Of a stretch of 64,000 bases of DNA, positions 31,384-42,769 are shown piece by piece (the stretch's first letter is position 1; the number at the start of each line of letters is the position of its first letter). Source of the DNA: Bemisia tabaci (taxonomy: Eukaryota > Arthropoda > Insecta > Hemiptera > Aleyrodidae); contig NC_092794.1 in NCBI RefSeq assembly GCF_918797505.1, forward strand, positions 60,931,167 through 60,995,166. The letters are read 5' to 3'. Position numbers and translations under genes: made by a program. The notes beneath the pieces are model-generated. The model was not told the origin of the DNA, ran no database searches, and saw only the letters and a list, made by a program, of their open reading frames with translations.

Positions 31384-31724
31384 TTGATAAGAAAAAATGG
31401 ACGGGGCCTCGAGACTCTTTTTCCATGCTCGAGGGAGTATTCGAGGAAATTGGGCGGAAAAGCCAGGAGGATAATCAGCCATGCGGAGCTGTTGAGATTT
31501 GTGTAAAGATTTCAGAGTAAAGAGATGACGAGCGAGAGAGGAAAAGTCGCGGGAATCGAAAGTGGGGGTGCAACGTTTCCAGTGTTATCCGCCCTAATTG
31601 ACGGGGTATAATCAGTATTCAGCAGTTCAGACGATGTAAAACCCAATTACGTCGCACCACAGCGTTGCCAAGTTAGTCAAATCCTCACGCGGAAATTTTT
31701 TCCCGACTACCGGTCATGCAGTGC
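31384..31724. other. No gene; weak promoter-like motif
   Basis: A CpG-containing patch at 31540-31660 holds GGGGTATAATCAGTATTCAG, which loosely resembles a TATA plus initiator arrangement. No exon or donor follows convincingly. Confidence 0.2.
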
Positions 31725-32005
31725 TCTTATTTCATGACCGTGAAAAGTTCCGGGATTCGGAACTTTTTCGTTCTAATTTCTCTCAGTCCATGACCGTCAA
31801 AAGTTCCGGGACTCGGAACTTTTTACTCTAATTTTACCCACTCCATGACTGTCAGAAGTTCCGGGATTCTTTTTAGATGGTTTTAAAAGTTCCGAGAAAT
31901 TTCCGTAAAATGCAAAGAATCCGGAACATTTCAGGAATTTCAACAGTTCCGGGAAAAATTCAGGAAAAGCTCAAAAGTTCCGCAATTCGGTATTAGTTCC
32001 GTAAA
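31725..32005 (+). repeat. Tandem AGTTCCGGGA-TCGGAACTTTT repeats
   Basis: Three units of roughly 57-60 bp begin with CATGACCGT-AAAAGTTCC at about 31733, 31791 and 31844, then decay into shorter TTCCGGGA motifs. The same vocabulary occurs at 7570-7960 and near 44935. Confidence 0.7.
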
Positions 32006-32256
32006 ATGGGAGTACTGCAGTCATGTATTGGCAACACTACAGGTGGGCACTTTTCCGCGGATACTTTGAGAGATGTCGGGGTTTTTAACTTCGCTTCTTT
32101 TTGAAATTTTTGCTTGATTGTCCCATCAATCACCAATATTTGCACTATGTCTTTGATATCTATCTGTTTCCTCCTTGTCTTTCGATTCTGTTTTTTCTCC
32201 TAAGACATTTAAAGATCGGGAATTCAAAACATTCTGAACACATTTTTTGTAGCTCA

Positions 32257-32425
32257 GGGGCTGTTCACAAATTACGGAATTCTCAATGGTTGAGGGTAGT
32301 TGAGAAGACCGTTACACCATTTTGATCCTACATGTTGACGGATAGGAACGTTCGTCACCAAAGCGTTGCCGGGGGAGAGGGGGTCCAAAATTCCGGAAAA
32401 ATGCCCACGTAATTTATGAACGCTT
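32257..32425. mobile_element. Element with GGGGCTGTTCA.AAATTACG ends
   Basis: GGGGCTGTTCACAAATTACG at the left and CGTAATTTATGAACGCTTT at the right are inverted. Internal GAGGGGGTCCAAAATTCC resembles widespread insect repeats of the form GGGCTGTTCATAAATTACG, which I recall without a search. Non-coding. Confidence 0.6.
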
Positions 32426-33060
32426 TCCTGTTCTCGCAAGTAACGTTATATCAATGACTGTAAAGACGAAATGCGTAAATCCTATCTTGACCTCGGAAAT
32501 TTCTGCTGAAATTTTTCAATTTTTTTTAAAGTAAAATAACCAACTGTATTTTTTTTTTATTAATGTGTACTCTCAATTTTCTTCACACATTCAATAATAT
32601 TCTCTTCTTTTAAAAAGCATAATACATAGTCAGAGATTATTTTAAAAATGTTCGATCAATTTCGGCTTTTGCACCAACGGAAGAGGCTCCATATCAGACG
32701 TAACGGGAAGAATTTTCGGCATGCGAAACATACTTTATAATTTATGTTTGGCATTTTGACTGTTGAATCTGGAAATGAACTGTGTCACTCTTCACGCAAA
32801 CTCTCCGAAAAATTGACTTTCCCTTGGAAAAACTCGATTTTTAGAGAGAATACTTCAATCGATTCGCTAGAAAATTTGAGAATATAGGGAGCACCTCTGA
32901 GGTCATTTTTGGACTCAGAGTTAAAAATCATACACGAATTATCTTACAAAACGTCATCTTTTTTTTCGGTGGAAACTTGCATAAGAAATCCTTTTTCAAT
33001 TAATTTATCTGTTTATTTTGTTTCTCGTTTTTAAATGATTATTTTCTTACACAAGAGACC
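32426..33060. other. No feature recognised
   Basis: AT-rich, nothing supported. Confidence 0.35.
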
Positions 33061-33234
33061 CAGTGGCGTGGTGTGTTTTGCGATGTAACGATTGATCTAC
33101 CATTTAAACCTATTGAAAAAGATCGACAAATAGAGTATCCATAACGAACAACTTAACTATCGATTCTTTACCATAGCTTCAAATGGGGAAAGATCGGTAA
33201 TCGATCATTTACACCGCGCCACTGAAGAGACTGC
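33061..33234. mobile_element. hAT-like MITE, copy 3, with 8-bp target duplication
   Basis: CAGTGGCGTGGTGTGTTTTG to an inverted CGCGCCACTG. Flanks AAGAGACC and AAGAGACT match at 7 of 8. The interior retains CATTTAAACCTAT and ATCGATTCTTTACCATAG but is more diverged than copies 1 and 2. Confidence 0.85.
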
Positions 33235-34881
33235 ATATTATTAACTTTAATTACTATTGATAATTCTTAACTGTAGACGTAGAGGCTGAACAGCCCGCGA
33301 TCTTAATAGTTCCTTACTAAAAAAATTAGGCCACATTTTTAGCGTGGTCATCGTGGCTCACGGTCAGCCTTGTCTATGGAGCTATCTCACACGGTCGCTG
33401 TTGAAAGTTGCGAGCTTTGAAACTGGAACCTTGTTAGTATCAGTGGCTAACGCACGCCCAGAATAACTTGTTTAATTAATGCAATTAATGTTCCACGTGT
33501 ACTACGCGTGCCAGGACACCAAAATGCACCTATATTTTGAAATATGCCTATAATGTGCATCCTACGGTTTTCCCAGCTTTAACATAAAGTTCTGAATTAT
33601 TTTATTTTCTTCTTCCTCTTCTTATTTTTTGGCTGTGTGCAATGTTACATCAGAAAATCTCTTACAGAGATACCCGTAAAAATGAAAAAGAAGAGGGAAA
33701 TTGTGTGATCCAACCCATGCAACTAATGATTTCAGTTCCTTTTGACTTTTGGACCTATCGACCAAAAAGAAAACTTGAGAACAAAATAAACGTTGAAAAT
33801 TATGTTAAAAAAAACTTTTGAAAACAATACGATCATCCCTCCTCCTTAGAGAAGTTCTTTCAACGATTTTAAGGCAATGGTTCAACATTTCACTCGATCT
33901 ATTTAAACTCACAAGTTGACCGCACAAGAATGAGATGTTTCGGGACAGCGACCGCAAATACATGATGAAACCAGAAATAGAGGTATATCTCGATTTTCGA
34001 CACTGCAGATTTCCCGTTGTATTCAAAATTTGGAAAGGCGACTGATAGTCGCCCCTGCACGAAAATTCGAGTAAAAATGTCCCTTTTTTTAAAAATTATC
34101 CTCAAGAAAGTCTATGGTAAAAGGTCTGCTAGTATGTTTACGAATAAATAAGAATTCAGCGAAAATTTTGAAACGCCGCAATCGAGGTATGCGTTTTTCC
34201 TGTATCATGATTGCTATTCTTCCCTCATAAGAAAGCTCTTTTGATAACGTTGCTGTACGCACTGCTCGGAGACTTCGATGATCTCCATTTTCCTGATCTC
34301 CCGTGGGGAAATCAACTCATGAGTGCAGCATCTATAACTTAGTTAGCGTTGAGTTTCTTCAGAGGCTTAAAACTTTAAACGTCTGAGGTTTCGGTGTGTA
34401 TCAGCAAATTTTCTTTTTCACATGTATCAACTTCCTGGGTTATTGATCGATGAAGTGAAGTGGAAACTCATTTAACCACATTAAACTTTTTGAACTCTAG
34501 TTGATTTAAGCAGTCGTGCGTGCAGAGTACAGGACCTAATTTCACTGGTATGAGTTAGTGTGTGTATATTAAGTATATGATAAGAAAAATGATAAGTTTT
34601 TTGTCCTTCGCAAATGAAGTCTTGGATGCGTGACATGAACTGAAAGTGCGACCAAAGGATAAGAACGCACTCTTGGGAAATTTAGGGGGGTTTTAAAATG
34701 AAGCATCACTTTCGAAAATATGCAGCATTTTTCTTTCAAGACGAAATTTTGTATGATACTTATAATTTGCACCGAAAGTTCCTAAATTTATGTACTCTCA
34801 CTTTATACAGCTGTAGCCTTCAAAATTTGATTATCTAGAATTGGATTTTCTTCCTGTTCGCACTGAATAACTGCTCTTCGT

Positions 34882-34925
<44 letters not shown>

Positions 34926-36312
34926 GAAGTTTGTTGACACGAAAAGAATACTAAAATTCTAGATTATCACCTAAATAATTTTGAAGAAAAAAATGAGTCC
35001 GCTCAATGATCTTATTTTCCTTGTGTATCACAGCTTGCACTGAAGCAATATTTTTATAAAGAAATTTACTTGCAACATTGTAAAACTCTACAATCTATCC
35101 CATTTTGCGTCTACTGCAGAATTATTAAAAGTATCTTGATAATGATACTTTAAAAAGAGCCATTTTTCAGTGAATAAACGTATTTCAGTCAAATGACGGC
35201 ACATGATCCTAAATTTTTAACTCATAATTTAAATTGAATTTTTCATGAAATTATGTCGTATGGGAAAGAAACTTATTCAGTAAACGTAATGTTACGCAGT
35301 TTGTTTTGGAGACATAAAAACAACTCTACATAATTTAAAAGATTGAGATACGTATCACTCCAAGAATTCCAGATGACCATATAAAACTGTAATAAAGTCG
35401 TAATAACTGCGTAATAAAGGTTATAGTGTACTATCGTTCTAAGGAACATGTGACTTTCATTTGGTAAATGTTACTCCATCTAACGTGCAAATAATAACGA
35501 GATGGTAGAGCACTGCTAGGTCCAGTACACACTATTCTGAGGGAAAAGCAAAGTCAAAAAAATGAAAAATTAGAATTGGAGTAAATGAACTCCAGTGAGT
35601 TCTGTTACGCACAATATTTGGGCTAAATATTAGTGTTTCTTTTTTCAAAATATAAATCCTCTTTCCTTATTATACTCTGCTTCCATTCCGAAAAATTACT
35701 CACCAGAGTTAGTCCGAAATTTACTGAAATGAGTAGCTTGTTTCTTGAGTTATGAGAGAGGATGCGTAATCAAGCGATGGGCTGATAAAATTATGAAAAT
35801 AAACTGGATTTTTAGTCATTTTCCAATACCAGTTTTACCAAAATTAAAGATAATCCGAGCTTCCTCCTGCCTCATGAAAATGCGTGTATGTGAGCATCTG
35901 TGACGTCATGCAAGTTTAATCCATCATGGTAGGTTAGAAGTTGGCGTTGAATAAGTGTGGAGTTAATGAAAGGCATTAACCGGAGGGAGTATAGGTGTGC
36001 CGGCACGAGTGTAGACAAATTGCAGAGCGGGCTATTTGAAGGCGCGGTTTTCGGGTGCCCAACGCAGCGAATGAGCGATCACAATAGCCCATGTCCTAAT
36101 CACCGCCTTCTTTGTCTCGCACTTGTATGGTTATTCCTGAGTTACTTACGAGTAATTTACGAGCGGCTGCATTGGCTAATTTACATGGAAAATGCAAGTT
36201 GTTGGAGATTATTGCGAAGTACACATAAGCTAACTCACCTTATAACTTTTTAAGCTGAATTGTTGGAAACAAAGGATCCTTGAGACTTTCGCTTGAAAAT
36301 ATATTTAAAAGA
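33235..36312. other. Long stretch without recognised features
   Basis: AT-rich, with a T run at about 34882-34923 (roughly 42 T). A GC-richer patch at 35966-36253 carries an ATG-initiated 95-codon plus-strand frame with a hydrophobic middle (LLCLALVWLFLSYL), unrecognised and unsupported by splice signals. Confidence 0.3.
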
Positions 36313-36541
36313 AAATTGTTGTAGAACCTTTTTCTCGTCGATTTTCCAAAATTTGTGATGCTTTTTACACTTTGGCCGTTTCGAGCAACCGCTCATCGGT
36401 TTCATTTTAGTTCATCGGCTAATTTTAGATTTTTAGAGTTTTTTTTAACACCTGACGATGAGCGGTTGCTCGAAGTGGCCGTAGTGTGAAAAGCAACAAC
36501 AATTTTAGAAAATCGGTAAAAGGAAGTCTCAACAACAATTT
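36313..36541. mobile_element. Inverted-repeat MITE with GAGCAACCGCTCATCG arms
   Basis: Ends AAATTGTTGTAGAACC and inverted AAATTGTTGTTGAGAC. The arms extend about 90 bp through TTTTACACTTTGGCCGTTTC and GAGCAACCGCTCATCG. There is a short unpaired centre. Non-coding, single copy here. Confidence 0.85.
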
Positions 36542-36699
36542 GATAAATATGACCGATAAAGTTAATAAAAGAAGTGGTATATTTAAAAGAGTTTAGGTAG
36601 CTTACATAATAGCGGCGAAACTGAAAAATGTTTATCTTGATTGCGATGTTTCAAAATCTTCGTTCATATTTTATTTCTTAGTGGGAGACCAAACTAACG

Positions 36700-36857
36700 C
36701 AAAAAAAATTTTTCACGCATACATAGAAGAAAACTCACCAACATTTTTAAAACTTGACGCCGAGTAGTTTTTTTTTTATTTAGAATAAAAAGTACGACAG
36801 GGAGTCTGCAACGCCAAGAACCGACCTACGCGTTTTTGCAGCACCACCGTCGATATG
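36700..36857 (-). mobile_element. MITE, CATATCGACGGTG family, truncated
   Basis: Read on the minus strand it begins CATATCGACGGTGGTGCTGC, then GGCGTTGCAGACTCCCTGTC, then the ACTACTCGGCGTC block, and stops near 36700 before the second terminus. Confidence 0.7.
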
Positions 36858-37719
36858 CTTTTTTTTTCTTGATACGATTTTGAGACGGTCGCAAATTTTC
36901 CATCCACCTACGTTTTGGCACGTCAAATTTAGTCCAGGGAAAGTAGAAAAAGTATTTTCCGGTGAGCAGAGAAAACATTAACGTCGGTTTTCCTTTCTGC
37001 TTTCCTGTTCCTCATATTTCTTGGAATACTCGCCATGCTATGCGGGTGGAGGCAGAGGCATTGGACATCCTTGCTCTCTCATGTTTATGCTGATTCCTGC
37101 TCCACCTGTTGCTAGCCACGATAATGGGGCAAGTTTTCAAACACCAATAAAACACTCAGCACTCAACCGCATTCCCCACACTTGCCGGCCCGTCTCAAAA
37201 ATCCACAGTCGTGAATGACCTTCAGAGATAGCTTGCGTACCCTTATCTTTTTTACGTAAAACACATCAAACCCTCATACGTTTTGCTTTGATTTAAAATG
37301 AAGAATTCGGTTAGTATGCTCGTTTGTTCTTTCCATTGTTCAGAAGAAACATTCATTTCCTCTACAAACTATGAATATATGGTTGTTTTCTCTTAATACA
37401 TTTGTGATTCTTGAGACATGTGAAAGTTAAAAGTTGAGGCAAATTTTTTCTAATCCATTAGATAATTTTACGAATACTGTCGTCTGTCGGTTGATGCAAT
37501 GATAAAGGAAACTTAAAATATAATTGATCAGTAAATTATATAGTTTATTAATCGTGTAAAACTTGGGAAATGGTAACGAAAAATATGTGAGCGCTTACTA
37601 ATGAAATATGTATTACTCACCCGAATTTAATATGAGAGGTAAAAAATAACTTTTTTCAACGAGAACATAACCATAATCTTCAGAGTTTCATTAAAAACAA
37701 GCAGTGAACTCCAACACAA
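36858..37719. other. No feature recognised
   Basis: The open frame at 37021-37218 plus is unsupported. Otherwise AT-rich. Confidence 0.3.
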
Positions 37720-37779
37720 TGTGTTGATAAGGCGCGTCATTAACTCGCACATATCAACCCCTTTAGTTTTCGTTTACAG

Positions 37780-37966
37780 AGATTTCAAAAAAGGCAAGCA
37801 GCACAACAAGAGAATTCACGATCCAACACTGCAAGGTCAACGACGCACCTTGACGAGACCGTGTATTGTAAATCTAGAAAGCTATTCGAACAAATTTAAG
37901 TTTTTTGATCTGCCTCAAGCAAAATCTTATCAGATTCTTGAAGAAAAGTGCTACGGAAAAATTTAA
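37780..37966 (+). CDS. Possible terminal exon, unrecognised (candidate)
   Basis: TTTTCGTTTACAG, a good acceptor shape, precedes about 61 codons ending in TAA. The product is very basic at first (FKKGKQHNKR) and ends LEEKCYGKI. The same frame is open upstream from 37721. No homology was recognised, and no clear AATAAA follows within 100 bp. Confidence 0.2.
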
Positions 37967-39811
37967 GCGAAGAAAGGAAAAATTCTGTCGAACTCCCAGA
38001 AGATAAAGTCGATTTAAAGGTATTTTTGGGCTAAAATACCCAAATCACCGGTATTATAAATCCCGTTATATTATTGAAAAGAGATTTATACTCGATATAA
38101 ATGCAATTGTATTAAATATGTCTTGATTTTTTTATTTTAAACGTCTTTTCATGCAAAGAAGCTTAACCATGTCCATGCTTTATTCATTCATGAATTGAAA
38201 GTAAGCAATCCACATCCCGAAAATCTACCGATTTGCCGTGAAAAATTGCAGAAACTTGATATATCAGGTCGATGTACCCACTCTTTGAATTTACCAATCG
38301 ATTTAGTGAGTGCACGTATGTGAAAGTCAAAATGCTATAGTCATTTTGGGTGCATTCATTTTTCATGAAACAATTGTAAGTAATTTCAATCCCGAAAAAC
38401 CATACATTTTCCGTATAAAATCGAAAAAATCAAAATATGTCGACTCCCTGACGTGAAAATTGAATTCTACGTGTGAAAATACTTATGTATCGATATGCTG
38501 AACAGAATGCCCGCCTCTCCTCGTAATTTACAAACCGTTCCTATACTCATCTCAAAATTTTTCTCAGAGCTTTGTGTTATTATCAGCTTCCATTTAAACC
38601 CCGGTTTGATGGCCGAATCGGCTGCCCAAAAAGCAAGCCATTTTTGAAGGGCTCTATGAGAAATTCGTGATATTATCAGCTCTCAGGAAATCACCCCATG
38701 GGTAAAATTGCTGGTATAAATTTTCGAGAGCTTAAAATAATCGTATTCAAGAAACTAAGGCATTAAACTATGGAGTCAATTTCGTTTTAATAATGTGACG
38801 GGATTTACTTGTCTTCAGGTCAAAACTTATACAAGGAAGCCCCTTGCAAGAGGCTAATTTTTGGTAATTTCACTCAATTTTTTCTCCTTTTTATAATTGA
38901 ATTGCTTGTCACATTCTGAGGTCAATCATATTAAATTGTAATTTATACATTTCTTTTTTTCCCCTTCATTTTATTTTTTGTTTGGAGAAGTTTTGTTGAT
39001 TTCTTCGGATTTCGAATACTGTAACTTCTCTTCTATTTGGCCGATTTTTATGAATGAGACCTCTTTTGATTCGTGTTTCAACGGAGAGTAAGGAAACAAT
39101 TGCTAAAAACTCGCGAAATAATTTTTTCGAAAATTGGGCGAATCCTAGCGTGACGTGAAATGGTTAATGAAGCGTAAGTAATTGGGCGAGGAGCTGAGGA
39201 TCCCGGCCTAGCTTGGCGACCGTCATTAGCTATTGTTCGTCAAGACGCCGACGCAGTGATCAGGAGCGTGGGGAAGAGAGGGGTAAGTGGATTCCTGTAT
39301 GAGCCACGTTTAGCTAATGGTCTAATGAGTCTCGAGGCTCATCACAGATTGCACTTACACAGATTGCACTGTATTTCTTAGTTTTAATAAGAAATAAAAT
39401 ATAATTCTGTAAAATTAGTAAATAAATACCAAGACAATTATTCAGGATGTCAAAGACTGACTGAAAACTTTTTATTAACCTCATATGATAAAAATATTAT
39501 TATCAGCTGACACTGACATTGTTGTCAGATGAACAGCACTATCAGAGCACGGGTACCAACTTTTGAAAAGTATAACAGAGGTTTGGAGATCTGTCAAAGC
39601 AACGTTCTGAACAAAGCGGAGGAGTTAAATTCTCATTCCGAGAGTGCCGACCTGCTCAGCCATCCTCGAATCAATTCGCTTGATTCTGCTTATATATGCA
39701 TATTTTAAATCAGCGCGTCGTACTCTTAGGCTTTTTTTAAGAAAACCAAGTAACGTAGACTCTTGGTATTCACTGCACATAAACTAGAGAGCCCCAGAAT
39801 GAGAAACAACT
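37967..39811. other. No gene recognised
   Basis: AT-rich. A CpG-containing patch at 39170-39300 ends in GAAGAGAGGGGTAAGTGG, which fits a plus-strand donor and could mark a 5' untranslated exon, but no TATA box or matching acceptor was identified. Confidence 0.25.
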
Positions 39812-40168
39812 TTAAATCATAATTATTGACGGATAAATAAACTTTTTACACGCTTTGGAAAATCTCAGAAGTTCGCGGTAGTCACTTTTCGGTAAGGAAC
39901 TAAGGGACTCGGTTATTGTATCGAGCAAGGTTCGAAACGATCGCAAAGGCGGTATACTACGTATACGCGCCAAAATCTGGAGATAATCGTCATGGAATTG
40001 ATAGGAAACCCAATCGAGTAAAACCCATTTTAGCGGCTCTGGTGCTTGCACTAGAGCTGCTATTCCGGACGGTCCCAGCTGGGGAGTATCAATGCAGCAT
40101 GTTACATTGTAGAGACCGCGCGTTGGTTGATGGGAATCGGCGCCATTTTCGGCTATGTTCCTTGTCAT
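39812..40168 (-). CDS. Unrecognised 118-codon ORF (best single-exon candidate)
   Basis: ATG to TAA on the minus strand, in a patch less AT-rich than its flanks. The product has a mixed composition: an N-terminal third with two adjacent Cys (VTCCID), a Pro-rich middle (QAPEPLKW), then a likely helical region (FHDDYLQILARIRS) and a basic C-terminus (RFSKACKKF). No signal peptide, membrane span or known motif is seen. The opposite strand also has an 84-codon frame, so chance cannot be excluded. Confidence 0.3.
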   Translation of the reverse strand: MTRNIAENGADSHQPTRGLYNVTCCIDTPQLGPSGIAALVQAPEPLKWVLLDWVSYQFHDDYLQILARIRSIPPLRSFRTLLDTITESLSSLPKSDYRELLRFSKACKKFIYPSIIMI

Positions 40169-41116
40169 GATTTTATTTTATTGCATACTGTTTTATTGTT
40201 AGTCAATGCTATGTTGTGTATTGTATTTTTGGAATCATGGTGATACAGTCAACAATTCAAAACTTGTTTGTGCTTTTATCTCGTGATGGAAAAAATGTAC
40301 TTTACGTTCAAAATTTGAAAATTTGAATTTGAAAGTTTTCGCGGTTAAGGAAGCTTTAACCACTGGGTTGGAGCTTCCTAGTCATTTACTCGATATCAGC
40401 TGATAGCAAACAAAGGTTACCAGGGAAACCGTAAACGTCTAACAACTATCGTGGCCATTGGGGCGATTATTGAAATGATATCGACTGTATGTCGCCGCTT
40501 ACGACAGGACATAGCCCTATCTTAACTGTGTAATATATCGCAATTCGATATTGTTTTGATTTTCAAAAGGAGCAATTCATTCATACAGTTCCGATTAGTT
40601 TTGGCGAACGGGCCCTTAACCTACGGCACTCGGCTCATGGGAATTTTTTAACTCTAAATTTTTTAACCTAACTCTTCCATTCCGGGAACATATTTATTGA
40701 AAACGGCGACTTTTTCAACAGTCCTATTTTTATCTACAACATCTAAGTGGCCCTTCATAATCATTTAATTTTGGCCCCTGGCCAGAAAAAGGTTCGGAAA
40801 TTGCAGTGATTTTGCCGAAAATGCTGAAGTAAGTAAATTTGGGCATTTTTTTTCCTTCTGCAAACTCTAAGGAGAAGCACTTCTCCTCCAGTACATCTAT
40901 TTTTTTACTTATCTCTCGCAAGGTACATTTACAGAAGGTGTGTTCCAGTATTAACAGTTCAGATTCGTTGTTTTTTTTATTATAACGCTTATTTCGGAAA
41001 GCAATTATTACATTGTTCAATTCTACTGACTTTCAACACTCGATTATACTCCCGGCAAATTCTGCAGCAGCGTTTCAAATGTTGACTCTAATGCTTCCAA
41101 CAGCCATCCGATGTCT
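40169..41116. other. No feature recognised
   Basis: AT-rich, with a GC-richer 40380-40530 stretch. Nothing is supported. Confidence 0.3.
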
Positions 41117-41640
41117 AGGGGTTTATTCCTAGATTTAGGGATTTTCCGGAATTTCCAGGGATTTAGGGATTTTTCAGGAAATCTAGGGATTTTTTTTTGA
41201 TGAGGTAAAGTTACCAAAAATCAACTTTTTAACCTCAATTATAGCTTCGACAATCGAAAACATTTTTTCATCTATATTTTGTAGGCCTTTTTGGCAACAC
41301 TATTTTCCCCGCAAATAAGCCGGAAATTAAAACGATTGTGTCCTTCGATGTACTTGACATTCAACTGCATTCAACCTGTTAATAATAAGAAATCAACTAA
41401 TATTCTTTCATTTTATTGGTCTGGATTAGCACTGCTTTCAGAGAGCGCCAAAATTCAAACGAGCCAATCAGATATAAATATTGCAAATCGCTACATCGAA
41501 TGACATCATGATTCTTCATAAAAAAATGACGCTTTTTGCAAAATCTAGGGATTTTTTAAGTATATTTGAGCAAATCTGGGGATTTAGGGATTTTTAGCGA
41601 AATCTAGGCATTTTTTTTCTTCCCCGCTAGGGATTTAATA
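41117..41640 (+). repeat. Two clusters of CTAGGGATTTTT units
   Basis: Degenerate units such as AAATCTAGGGATTTTT occur at 41117-41200 and again at 41540-41640, bracketing about 340 bp of unrelated sequence. The spacer has no shared repeat. Confidence 0.7.
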
Positions 41641-41778
41641 TCGGAAGACTGGCTTCCAGTATCGCAGCGTTGATCGTCGCTGATGTCGAAATGGAACCTA
41701 ATGCCGGACATACTGTAACACCTCCATTCCTCAATTCCGGTGAGGAATACGTCTCTACCCTTAACTCAATATAAATAT

Positions 41779-41934
41779 ACAAATTGATAAGTGAGTGCTT
41801 TAGTCTCCTGAAAACAGAATTGCGAAACTTAAAATTGGAGAAAAATGATGAGTAAATGAAAAAATGGAACCAATTGATGGAAAAGTCGCATGCCATTCTG
41901 ACACAAAATATGGCGTCTATCGAATCACCTTAAC
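41779..41934 (+). mobile_element. Single arm of the 6.0-kb foldback element
   Basis: AGTGCTTTAGTCTCCTGA, CAGAATTGCGA, TTGGAGAAAAATGA and CACAAAATATGGCGTCTATC, then GAATCACCTTAA, match the right arm of 6020-6464. The opposite arm is absent. Confidence 0.8.
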
Positions 41935-41947
41935 TAAGTAAAATAAC

Positions 41948-42012
41948 CAAATTTTCAACTCTCAAACTATCAACTATCAACTATCAAAATTCAAACTATC
42001 AAAATTTCCAAC
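41948..42012 (+). repeat. CTATCAA simple repeat
   Basis: AACTATCAACTATCAACTAT and related units in about 60 bp. Confidence 0.8.
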
Positions 42013-42389
42013 AATGACAAAAATGATTGTAATATACCTATAATGTAATGAAATATACACGCTCTAATCATTTAATTTGTATTACCTTTATGTTATGTAC
42101 CTACATGTTATACTATTTTTATAATAAATTTTGCCAACATGCTTTTCAATTCAGTCTACAACATTTCATTCCGACGTGGCAATAATGATTTATAATGCCC
42201 CTAATCCATTAAAATGAATTACAATAGTAATGCCGCATTATAATGTCGTATTATACATCGCAACGATTCATGTCCTACTGATTATTGATTATTGTAAGAT
42301 GAATTCTGTTTTCTCTGATTGTATGTTTCATACGTGCGAAGCAAGTACGGGTCACTAGAAACGTGGTTCGTACGGGTGGCTGATGAAAT

Positions 42390-42449
42390 TGATCTTCGAA
42401 TACCTTTTGATGAGCTAGGGAAATGGAACCATCTGCATCTCATGGACAA
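42390..42449 (+). pseudogene. Inverted partial copy of the mariner fragment
   Basis: GATCTTCGAATACCTTTTGA followed by TGAGCTAG and ATCTGCATCTCATGGAC matches, on the opposite strand, 42640-42700 of the adjacent transposase remnant with roughly ten differences. Confidence 0.7.
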
Positions 42450-42497
42450 TAAATAGTTGCCGTAATTAAGGTCATCCCGTGATTAAGGTGCCGTGAT

Positions 42498-42769
42498 TTA
42501 AGTCATAAATTCTTCATCTAATTCTTGATTCATCTCCAAAATGTCTGCTAAAGCTTTCATGCGCTTCTCCTTGTATGCATGAATGAGCAAATTGGGTATC
42601 GAACAAGCGGACACTTTTTGAAAATTTAGATGATTCTGGACAATATCGTACAGAAGTCCACGAGCTGCAGATAGAACCATTACCTCTAGCTCATCAAAAG
42701 TTATTCGAAGATCATTCAACAACCTCTTTGACAAGTTGCAAAAACTTTTCGTTAACAATGGTGTCACAC
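42498..42769 (-). pseudogene. Decayed mariner-type transposase fragment
   Basis: The minus-strand frame reads LNDLRITFDELEV, GLLYDIVQNHLNFQKVSA, PNLLIHAYKEKRM and LDEEFM. This follows the order of the mariner N-terminal half: a helix-turn-helix domain, the RKVSARWVP-LLT..HK..R linker, and the residues just before the first catalytic Asp. The conserved Trp-Val-Pro of the linker is lost (CSIPN). The frame stops before any catalytic residue and has no ATG. About 90 of the usual 340-350 residues remain. It cannot supply an active enzyme. Confidence 0.6.

Noticed and set aside
41630..41771. Plus-strand frame containing VADVEMEPNAG as a 2A-like retrotransposon remnant
   Set aside because: It resembles the DxExNPGP consensus only in DVE; the NPGP that defines 2A is absent, and no reverse transcriptase or endonuclease sequence was found nearby.
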